Below are positions 1 through 5,386 of a stretch of 5,386 nt of DNA, in pieces. The notes below the pieces were generated by a model. It did not search any database. It was not told the origin of the DNA and was given only the letters and a program-made list of their open reading frames with translations. The DNA is from Calditrichota bacterium (GTDB lineage Bacteria > Electryoneota > RPQS01), in contig JAGVEU010000415.1 of the NCBI GenBank assembly GCA_020057985.1, positions 1 through 5,386 of the forward strand, read 5' to 3'. Position numbers and translations under genes: made by a program. Positions within the stretch are counted from its first letter, which is position 1. Every line of letters begins with the position of its first letter.

Positions 1-1
1 A

Positions 2-2959
2 GTCTATTCTGTATTGGCGCTGTTGTTGATCACCGGATGGTGTCTGGTCTACGCCCTACCAGAGATAAAAGGTACTGCTCCGGTTGCCGGTGTTGACGGC
101 AACGGTGCCATTGGTCAGGCCTTTTATGCGCCGGATGCCTTGTCGGCAACGGCCGAGCCGAGCCCGAAGGTAGAAATGGAGCGCCTCGTCCAGCAGATTC
201 AGGCGGCCAAAGCAGCCGGTCTGGTTCCCGATGCGGCGCTGTATAATCGTCTGGCTGAACTGCAGCCTCGACATGGCGGAAGCCCGCTCGATCAGGGCAA
301 TGACGCTTGCCCTGCTACTGTGATTGGTGCTATTCCATACACGGACACAGGAACGACAGTGGGTTATGTGAACGACTATACCACCTGCGGACCGAACACC
401 GCCCCGGACGTGATTTATGAATACACAGCGACAACCACGGAAAACCACACCATCTCGCTGTGCGGCAGCGCGTACGATACGCGCTTGGAAGTCCGCAGTG
501 TCGGCGCCTGCCCCGGAACTACTCCGAACGGTTGCAACGATGATTTCTGCGGCCCGCAATCCCAGCTGACGCTCGCGTTAACGGCCGGCACTACGTATTG
601 GATTATAGTGGACGGATTCAGCGGCTCCTCCGGTGCGTACACACTGAATGTTACTGGTCCCCCACCGCCGGTTCCGAATGACGTTTGCGCGACAGCTCTG
701 CCGTTAGCCATCCCCGGTTCGGTGTCCGGCAATACTTGTGGAGCGACCGACGACTACGATGCGGTTTGCACTTATACCGGAAGCACATCGCCGGACGTTG
801 TGTACACCTTTACGGCGGCAAGTAACGATCTGATAACCTTCACTCTATGCGGTGGCCCAACAGATTATGATAGCAAGTTGTACATCTACGCCGGCTCCTG
901 CGTCAATGGGACGGAAGTGGCTTGCAATGATGACGCGTGCAGTTCGCCTCAATTCGCAAACTGGGTGTCACGCATCGCCTGCTTCCAGTTGGTTCAGGGC
1001 ACAACCTATTATGTCGTGGTGGATGGCTACGGCGTCGCTTGTGGGAACTTCACCCTCGATGCCTCCATCTGCCAAGTTTGCGTACTTACCTGCCCACCCG
1101 GAGCGGCACTTGAAGGTGAGCCATGTCCGAACGCTCCGGATAATTTCAACGGCGGCTGTAACAGTGTCCCCGAAGTTTATTCACCGATAAGTTGCGGTGA
1201 GACGGTGTGCGGAACAAGCGAGGCTGGCGCAGGCACTCCCGGCACCCGCGATACGGATTGGTATCAATTAAACCTGATCACACGGGACAGCATTATCTGG
1301 TGCGTCACAGCCGAGTTCGACTGTCAGTCATACATCCTCGGCCCCGGCCCCAACGGTTGCAGCGATTTAGTGGTTTACGCCGGCGCTGGTCTTGGCGCTT
1401 CATGCGATACTGTCTGTCTGAGTGTCTGTCTTGATCCGGGAACCTATTGGCTCTTTGTTTCACCACAATTGTTCGACGGCGTTCCATGCGGGGATTATGT
1501 AGCCACACTGCAGTGCACGCCGTGCGGTCCGCAACCTCCGTTCCCACCCTTCTTGCGCATTGGCGACTGGATGAATCCGGAACCATGGCACAACTGGATC
1601 GGCGGACAGAATGAAATGACCCGCGTGCAGCTTCACATCTTTGATCCGCTCCACGAGATCCATCAGGTAGAGTTTGACGTCTCCATGGATCATCTGAACT
1701 GGATTCCGTTCTACATGGACCTCAGCGGCTATGAAGGGATCGTCAACACGATAGACTTTTCTGTCGTGGATTCCGGCGACGCCTGGAGCGGGTATTTCCA
1801 GCACAATATGATCCCGCAGGTGAACATGCCCTTGTACTTCAGAGCCATTGCGCTTCGCGAGACGGGAACACTGGTCGTGGAGAATCAGACCAACTACGAC
1901 CCGACTCCTCCCAATTCCGTGACACTTAATGTTACAGATTGGCAGATAGTTCCGGGAAATTCCATCACCGTGGATATTGATCCTGTGACGTGCAACATTG
2001 ACTGTGTGATATATTGGTGCACGGAAAAACCCGACACTTTCTTCAAGGGAGTGCCGGGTATTGACCAACGAACGCATTCCGACAACCACTGTGTTCCCAC
2101 TGCGGCGGCATCATGTCTGAAATACTTCGAATCGCAGGGAGATAGCTGTGTTGCCGGTGGACTCACTGCCGACGAACTGGTGGATGCTCTGGCAGGCGCG
2201 ATGGGTACCGATCCGGCATCGGGCACCAACCTTTCCGCTGCCGCTGGCGCGCTTCGTGATTGGCTCAACACCCATTGTCCGGGAGGCTACACCGTTCGCG
2301 GCCCCCTGCCCTATGACTACGAAGACTCACGGGATGAACTCGAGCGCGGTCAGGACGTCCTAAGCACCATTGACTGGCCCGGCGGCGGTCGTCACGAGTT
2401 GACCTTCAATTCTATCGTCAACCGTCCCTTGCCAAACGGTCACATTATTGTGGACTTCATGGATCCTTGGACCGGCGAGATCGAATGGGGAGAAATTGAC
2501 CCGGCAACCGGCGTGGTGTCAGGTTTCACGGGAGCTGGAGCTGCTGGTACGATGTCGGAGAATATCATTATCTGTCCGGCAGAATCAGATCCGGGTGGTG
2601 GCGGAGGTGGTGGCCCTGGTCCAGATCCGGGTCCAGATCCGCTTCCAATTCCACATCCCGGCTTGTGGTTCCTCCATGTGATTATCATTGACCTCGATGG
2701 TCACTCGCACCGACTCATTAGGGTTGTTGACCGATTGATGCCGCCGATTATGAATCTGACCATCTACTGGCAGACAACAGACAATACCGTATTGCGGTGG
2801 AGCGCTGTTCCCTATGCGACGTCCTATCGGATCTACACCGCGCCGGAGTCTATTGGCCCGTGGACACTACTGGATTCAACCACCTCCACTACGTACACCC
2901 ACGTCCATGGAGCGGTAAGCACGCGACTGTTCTACTATGTCACAGCAAACCGGCCATAA
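2..2959 (+). CDS. Secreted multidomain protein with PPC-like repeats and a C39-like cysteine peptidase domain (5' partial)
   Basis: The frame is open to the left edge (V-Y-S-V before the TTG at 14) and no ribosome site is visible, so the true start probably lies upstream and the TTG is internal. Residues below count from that TTG as 1. The hydrophobic segment 1-15 with V-Y-A at 12-14 looks like the end of a Sec signal peptide; it has no lipobox. Residues 55-84 look helical. Two PPC-like modules (94-214, 220-350) share NDxC, PDV(I/V)Y, LCG, CNDDxC and GTTYxxxVDG. A divergent Cys-rich module (356-504) contains DTDWYQL and PGTYWLFV. Residues 515-640 look Ig-like. Residues 680-855 resemble a papain-like/C39 peptidase: Gln685, Cys693 (HCVPTAAA), His794 (RHELTF), Asp817 (DPWTG). 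A Gly/Pro linker (859-880) leads to an FnIII-like end (about 920-981, VLRWSAVPYATSYRIY, FYYVTA). No sorting tail is visible. About 40 Cys suggest disulfides outside the cytoplasm. Known: PPC modules accompany secreted peptidases. Inferred: secreted protease or binding protein; substrate unknown. Confidence 0.9.
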   Translation, partial: VYSVLALLLITGWCLVYALPEIKGTAPVAGVDGNGAIGQAFYAPDALSATAEPSPKVEMERLVQQIQAAKAAGLVPDAALYNRLAELQPRHGGSPLDQGNDACPATVIGAIPYTDTGTTVGYVNDYTTCGPNTAPDVIYEYTATTTENHTISLCGSAYDTRLEVRSVGACPGTTPNGCNDDFCGPQSQLTLALTAGTTYWIIVDGFSGSSGAYTLNVTGPPPPVPNDVCATALPLAIPGSVSGNTCGATDDYDAVCTYTGSTSPDVVYTFTAASNDLITFTLCGGPTDYDSKLYIYAGSCVNGTEVACNDDACSSPQFANWVSRIACFQLVQGTTYYVVVDGYGVACGNFTLDASICQVCVLTCPPGAALEGEPCPNAPDNFNGGCNSVPEVYSPISCGETVCGTSEAGAGTPGTRDTDWYQLNLITRDSIIWCVTAEFDCQSYILGPGPNGCSDLVVYAGAGLGASCDTVCLSVCLDPGTYWLFVSPQLFDGVPCGDYVATLQCTPCGPQPPFPPFLRIGDWMNPEPWHNWIGGQNEMTRVQLHIFDPLHEIHQVEFDVSMDHLNWIPFYMDLSGYEGIVNTIDFSVVDSGDAWSGYFQHNMIPQVNMPLYFRAIALRETGTLVVENQTNYDPTPPNSVTLNVTDWQIVPGNSITVDIDPVTCNIDCVIYWCTEKPDTFFKGVPGIDQRTHSDNHCVPTAAASCLKYFESQGDSCVAGGLTADELVDALAGAMGTDPASGTNLSAAAGALRDWLNTHCPGGYTVRGPLPYDYEDSRDELERGQDVLSTIDWPGGGRHELTFNSIVNRPLPNGHIIVDFMDPWTGEIEWGEIDPATGVVSGFTGAGAAGTMSENIIICPAESDPGGGGGGGPGPDPGPDPLPIPHPGLWFLHVIIIDLDGHSHRLIRVVDRLMPPIMNLTIYWQTTDNTVLRWSAVPYATSYRIYTAPESIGPWTLLDSTTSTTYTHVHGAVSTRLFYYVTANRP
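2618..2641 (+). repeat. Tandem 12-bp repeat (two copies of GGTCCAGATCCG) in the linker of gene 1
   Basis: Two perfect, adjacent copies of GGTCCAGATCCG (2618-2629 and 2630-2641) encode GPDP-GPDP. They directly follow a run of seven glycines and Pro868, so together they form a flexible Gly/Pro/Asp linker between the peptidase-like domain and the FnIII-like C-terminus. The exact in-frame duplication suggests recent slippage expansion, and copy number may vary between strains (inference). Confidence 0.85.
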
Positions 2960-2994
2960 GCCATGTTAGCAAAGTAGTATATCATCGCAAGATC

Positions 2995-3035
2995 AACGGG
3001 GCGGCCAGCAATGGTCGCCCCGTTCTCTTTCTTGC
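2995..3035 (+). terminator. Intrinsic terminator hairpin after gene 1, GCAA tetraloop
   Basis: Thirty-five bases after the gene 1 stop, AACGGGGCGGCCA (2995-3007) pairs over all 13 positions with TGGTCGCCCCGTT (3012-3024), with one G-U pair. The loop is GCAA, a stabilising GNRA tetraloop. The pyrimidine-rich CTCTTTCTTG follows; it is a weaker U-tract than the classic form, but the GC-rich stem makes a Rho-independent terminator likely. It would isolate gene 1 from gene 2. Confidence 0.85.
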
Positions 3036-3170
3036 CGTTTTCTGCGAGACGGGAGTCGCCTCGAAAATGTCACTTTCCAAGTCTATCTCTGAGGCAATGC
3101 CTCTAAGATGACAAAAAACGTCATATTATAACGGCAGATTCTGTGTTCAAGTGATCTGAGAGACGACGAC
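3036..3170. other. Intergenic stretch with no gene seen; small hairpins only
   Basis: I see no credible coding sequence here. A 14-codon ATG frame (3067-3111) has no convincing ribosome site and is the tail of a frame overlapping gene 1. Two short inverted repeats are present: GAGGC-AAT-GCCTC (3091-3103) and ATGAC (3108-3112) with GTCAT (3120-3124) around an A-rich loop. Both are small enough to be chance, though they lie next to each other between a terminator and a promoter. Confidence 0.4.
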
Positions 3171-3171
3171 A

Positions 3172-3224
3172 TAGAGAGCTATACTACTATAAATAATATA
3201 TATAGAGCTATATGCACGCATATA
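3172..3224. promoter_or_regulatory. AT-rich cluster of palindromes and a direct repeat upstream of the gene 2 promoter
   Basis: GAGCTATA occurs twice (3176-3183 and 3205-3212), 29 bases apart, about three helical turns. The second copy lies in the inverted repeat ATATAG-AG-CTATAT (3200-3213). It overlaps a second one, TATATGC-AC-GCATATA (3209-3224), which has 7-bp arms. The cluster ends about 30 bases before the predicted -35 box, a suitable position for an activator or nucleoid-protein site. Assignment as an operator is inference; such palindromes also arise by chance in AT-rich DNA. Confidence 0.35.
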
Positions 3225-3254
3225 TAAAGAAGATTTTCACAAGATAAAAAACTC

Positions 3255-3284
3255 TTGACAATCATACCTATTATATCTTATATT
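3255..3284 (+). promoter_or_regulatory. Sigma-70-like promoter for gene 2
   Basis: A perfect -35 hexamer TTGACA (3255-3260) is followed after 18 bases by TATATT (3279-3284), a 5/6 match to TATAAT. The flanking DNA is AT-rich, including an A-rich block just upstream that could act as an UP element. Transcription would start near 3291 and give a leader of about 200 bases before gene 2. A perfect TATAAT at 3419-3424 is an alternative, but no matching -35 box is visible at 16-18 bases upstream of it. Confidence 0.6.
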
Positions 3285-3312
3285 GTTATCGTATTAAGAC
3301 CGAGGGCTTACT

Positions 3313-3387
3313 GTGAATGTGGAGGCTCGGCTCAATTATGACATCGTGCTTCCTCATGACATAAGCTGCGAGCCTATATCCGAGTGA
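3313..3387 (+). CDS. Possible 24-codon leader peptide in the gene 2 leader
   Basis: A GTG-initiated frame of 24 codons plus a TGA stop lies wholly in the predicted leader, reading MNVEARLNYD at its start and ISCEPISE at its end. GAGGG (3302-3306) sits six bases before the GTG, a plausible ribosome site. The frame spans the first leader hairpin, and its stop codon lies in the left arm of the second, so translation would alter folding of both. No run of a single amino acid or arrest motif is recognisable. A frame this short can occur by chance, and an opposite-strand frame of similar size also exists here, so this is a tentative call. Confidence 0.2.
   Translation: MNVEARLNYDIVLPHDISCEPISE
3323..3375 (+). 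promoter_or_regulatory. Composite stem-loop in the gene 2 leader
   Basis: The outer arms AGGCTCG (3323-3329) and CGAGCCT (3369-3375) are perfectly complementary. Nested inside, TTATGACAT (3336-3344) pairs with ATGACATAA (3356-3364) with a single central A-A mismatch and an 11-base loop. Internal loops separate the two stems. The nesting of two inverted repeats downstream of a promoter suggests a folded RNA leader or a protein-binding site. I do not recognise a known riboswitch class. Confidence 0.45.
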
Positions 3388-3406
3388 CTCGCCGAAATCG
3401 AGTCAC
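3384..3406 (+). promoter_or_regulatory. Second leader hairpin, perfect 8-bp stem
   Basis: GTGACTCG (3384-3391) and CGAGTCAC (3399-3406) form a perfect stem around the loop CCGAAAT. No T-tract follows (CAATAATCAG), so it is not an obvious intrinsic terminator. It could stabilise the leader RNA, serve as a pausing or processing site, or be a dyad bound by a regulator near the alternative -10 at 3419. Confidence 0.45.
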
Positions 3407-3478
3407 CAATAATCAGAGTATAATGATCTATTTGTCTACTATAGCGTTTTCGAAAGAATCGGTTATCCAATCCAAAAC

Positions 3479-3484
3479 AAAGGA
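3479..3484 (+). promoter_or_regulatory. Ribosome binding site of gene 2
   Basis: AAAGGA ends nine bases before the ATG at 3494, in a purine-rich run reaching the start codon. It supports this ATG, which is followed at once by a typical signal peptide (MKK and a hydrophobic core). Confidence 0.75.
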
Positions 3485-3493
3485 AAGAGAGAA

Positions 3494-5386
3494 ATGAAGA
3501 AAGTTACCACAATCTGTATTATGCTGCTGGCGATCGGTATGATTGCTTACGCAGGAACAGCCAACTCCGTTACATCGCAATCCGGAATCGGTGCGGTCAT
3601 CGGAACCCCATCCACTTCACCCGTGGATCAGACCGGCATTACGCCGGAATATGCAGCCGAGAAGACAGCGCGTTTTAGTGGACGGGCTCTCGACGCCACA
3701 TCCTTGTGCAACACTCTCGTGTGCGTTCAAACCGGAGGCGATGGCGATTTCAACATCGGAACCGGTCCCGGTCATACATATCCGGGCCGCAGTCTGCTTT
3801 ACTTCTTCCCGAATCCTCCGGGCACCAGTGATATCCGCATCTATGTGGACGGTCTAATCTACAATCTCACGGTATCGGCAGGCAATGCCTGCGACGGAGT
3901 TGTGACTTACGTCGGCGAGGTTAACACGGGATCGGAGATCATTAATACTTACTCGTTGGGGTCATTAACGATCGAAGTGATCCACACCCCTGTCATGTTC
4001 AGTGGCACTGCTGCTGCGATTTTGACACGCACGATCGTGACCAACAACGATCAGACCTGCCACCAGATTGGCGTGTTGTATGAGTATGATACGACCGTTG
4101 ACGGTGATGATGCGGCGGAACTCTATTTAGGTCCTAACGCACTCCTGAATGAAACCTGCTTTGATGCACCTTACGCCTTTAACTATTGGGATGCCATTCC
4201 TATTTCCGGTTTGATCGTTGGCCGCGGTACTTTCACGGGTGGAGCCGCTGTCACACCGGATCATCTGGCGTTCGGTCAGTGGGGAGACTTCTTTGGAACG
4301 TGCTGGAGTCGCGTCTGCGACAACTTGCCCTATGGCGATTCTGCGGTTCTGTATCAGTGGGATCCACAGCAGGTGTGCCCCGGGCAAGCTCGTAACGTTG
4401 CCACCTACTATGGCGTAGGCGATCTTCAGGTACAGCCCGGCGATCTGCAGATCAGTATTGCCCAGCCTCCGCTCCAGTGTACCGATCAAGGTGTTCAGCC
4501 CGATCCGTTCCAGTTGCTCGTGAATATCACCAACAACGGCGGTTCGACTTGCCACAATATCGTCGTCACGATAACCGGCGGAGCCGGCCCCGGGGGCACA
4601 GCTCCAATCGTCAGTGCAAATCCGCAAGGAATCGCTTCTCTCAACCCCGGCAATAACGCTGCAGTGAACTTCACGGCTGACCTCACTGCCAACGCCGCTG
4701 GTGGTTGCATCTACTACACAGTAACGGTAACTTCGGATGATTGCCCGACAAACCGCATTGTTGATTATTGCGTTGATGTTCCGCCGTGCGATCCCTGCCA
4801 CAACACTCTGGACGTGTACTTCCAAGGCGGAGCTCCCCGGTGCGAATGCGCCTATCTGTGCCCGGGTGCCAGAACATTGTTGCTTGTTTGCGCTCCCGGT
4901 GCCCCCGGTGCGCCGATTGTCAGCATCCGCGAGGGTTGCAACTGGGATGTGGATCACTGCAACACCAACATTGATTGTGTGCCCGCACAGTTTATCTATG
5001 ATCCCGCCGGATGGCACATGAATGCCTTCGGTTGCTGGGAAAATTGGGTGATCGGTACAACTCGCGGTTGTGTCTGTGTCTGCCTCGATGGCTTCTTGGG
5101 TGTTGAGCTTGCCTCATTCACCGCAACCAGTGGAGACAACACTGTAATTCTGAATTGGAGCACCGCGTCCGAAACTAACAATGGTCGCTTCGAGATTATT
5201 CGTGACGGCAACTTGGTTGGCTCAGTTAACGGCGCTGGCACAAACTCGAATGCCACCAACTACAGTTGGACGGATTCTCGCGTGGCCAACGGCACGACCT
5301 ACAACTACACTCTCGTTTCGGTGACCGTGAGCGGCGAACGCGAAGAACTGCAAACCCAAAGCGCAACTCCGATTGCCTCGGCGGCA
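3494..5386 (+). CDS. Secreted Cys-rich modular surface protein with FnIII-like pre-sorting module (3' partial)
   Basis: The frame runs 631 codons to the window edge without a stop, so the C-terminus is missing. Residues 1-20 (MKKVTTICIMLLAIGMIAYA) form a Sec signal peptide with AYA before the likely cleavage site. Residues 67-312 form a beta-rich region with ILTRTIVTNNDQTCHQIGV, TPDHLAFGQWGDF, AVLYQWDP and ATYYGVGD. I recognise this pattern from modular surface proteins of uncultured bacteria but know no family name or function. Residues 316-431 resemble a CARDB/Ig-like module (FQLLVNITNNGGSTCHNIVV, ASLNPGNNAAVNF). Residues 432-530 hold 13 Cys, including RCEC and CVCVC. Residues 537-626 are FnIII-like (VELASFTA, VILNWSTASETNN, FEIIRDG, YNYTLVSV), a module that often precedes a type IX sorting tail. 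It follows its own promoter and leader, with gene 1's terminator upstream. Probable location is the outer surface or medium; the role is unknown. No catalytic motif is visible. Confidence 0.9.
   Translation, partial: MKKVTTICIMLLAIGMIAYAGTANSVTSQSGIGAVIGTPSTSPVDQTGITPEYAAEKTARFSGRALDATSLCNTLVCVQTGGDGDFNIGTGPGHTYPGRSLLYFFPNPPGTSDIRIYVDGLIYNLTVSAGNACDGVVTYVGEVNTGSEIINTYSLGSLTIEVIHTPVMFSGTAAAILTRTIVTNNDQTCHQIGVLYEYDTTVDGDDAAELYLGPNALLNETCFDAPYAFNYWDAIPISGLIVGRGTFTGGAAVTPDHLAFGQWGDFFGTCWSRVCDNLPYGDSAVLYQWDPQQVCPGQARNVATYYGVGDLQVQPGDLQISIAQPPLQCTDQGVQPDPFQLLVNITNNGGSTCHNIVVTITGGAGPGGTAPIVSANPQGIASLNPGNNAAVNFTADLTANAAGGCIYYTVTVTSDDCPTNRIVDYCVDVPPCDPCHNTLDVYFQGGAPRCECAYLCPGARTLLLVCAPGAPGAPIVSIREGCNWDVDHCNTNIDCVPAQFIYDPAGWHMNAFGCWENWVIGTTRGCVCVCLDGFLGVELASFTATSGDNTVILNWSTASETNNGRFEIIRDGNLVGSVNGAGTNSNATNYSWTDSRVANGTTYNYTLVSVTVSGEREELQTQSATPIASAA

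Noticed and set aside
14..55. Lipoprotein signal (lipobox) around the Cys in LLITGWC
   Set aside because: The residue before the Cys is Trp, which does not fit the usual Gly/Ala/Ser at -1; V-Y-A slightly downstream fits signal peptidase I better.
1460..2089. Minus-strand open frame of 209 codons opposite gene 1
   Set aside because: It mirrors the coding constraint of gene 1; its translation is rich in His/Arg/Val with no recognisable domain.
2797..3111. Plus-strand frame of 104 codons overlapping the end of gene 1 and running through the terminator
   Set aside because: Most of it is out of frame with the FnIII-like C-terminus, it crosses the terminator hairpin, and the product resembles no protein family.
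3419..3434. Bacteroidota-type promoter (TAnnTTTG) or a second sigma-70 promoter near TATAAT
   Set aside because: TTTG at 3431-3434 lacks TA at the required spacing, and TATAAT at 3419 has no recognisable -35 box; kept only as a weak alternative.
4127..5017. Long minus-strand open frame of 296 codons
   Set aside because: It lies wholly opposite gene 2, which has a signal peptide, a ribosome site and recognisable modules. The antisense translation shows no domain pattern and no ribosome site was evident.
4787..5083. Multiheme cytochrome or ferredoxin-like cluster in the Cys-rich part of gene 2
   Set aside because: No CxxCH heme motif and no CxxCxxCxxxC pattern occur; the cysteines are irregularly spaced as in disulfide-rich extracellular domains.
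1..5386. CRISPR array, transposon ends, tRNA or rRNA, toxin-antitoxin or phage genes
   Set aside because: Reading both strands, I found no regular spaced repeats, no transposase motifs, no tRNA cloverleaf and no small paired genes.

Overview
The window reads as chromosomal DNA from an uncultured or poorly studied bacterium of the broad Fibrobacterota-Chlorobiota-Bacteroidota (FCB) type or a neighbouring candidate phylum. Three things suggest this. Both genes encode large, cysteine-rich secreted proteins built from strings of small beta-sandwich modules. The second ends in a module of the kind that usually precedes a type IX secretion sorting tail ('VELASFTA...NTVILNWSTASETNN'). Coding DNA has a moderately high GC content, while the intergenic DNA is AT-rich. 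The only good promoter candidate looks sigma-70-like (TTGACA/TATATT) rather than the Bacteroidota TTTG/TAnnTTTG type, which argues mildly against Bacteroidota proper. The phylum assignment is an inference.

Layout: (1) Positions 2-2959, + strand, hold a secreted multidomain protein whose 5' end is cut by the window edge. In order it has a signal peptide, a short helical segment, two clear pre-peptidase-C-terminal-like (PPC) modules, a third divergent Cys-rich module, an Ig-like region, a papain-like/C39-type cysteine peptidase domain, a Gly/Pro linker and a fibronectin-III-like C-terminus. (2) Positions 2960-3493 are a 534-base intergenic region. It starts with a strong hairpin terminator with a GCAA loop. 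An AT-rich stretch with short palindromes and a direct repeat follows, then a sigma-70-like promoter, and then a roughly 200-base leader containing two hairpins and a possible 24-codon leader ORF. (3) Positions 3494-5386, + strand, hold a second secreted protein, cut by the right edge: signal peptide, a beta-rich domain ending in 'ATYYGVGD', a CARDB/Ig-like module, a segment with 13 Cys in 99 residues, and an FnIII-like pre-sorting module.

The two genes point the same way but are separated by a terminator and a separate promoter, so they are probably independent transcription units. Both products should act outside the cytoplasm, as surface or secreted proteins, probably stabilised by disulfides. 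Gene 1 could be a secreted protease or a protease-derived binding protein. Gene 2 looks like a surface or structural protein of unknown role. I see no tRNA, rRNA, CRISPR array, transposase, phage gene or obvious defence system. The least ordinary items are the cysteine peptidase domain within gene 1, the Cys-rich segment of gene 2, and the structured leader before gene 2.
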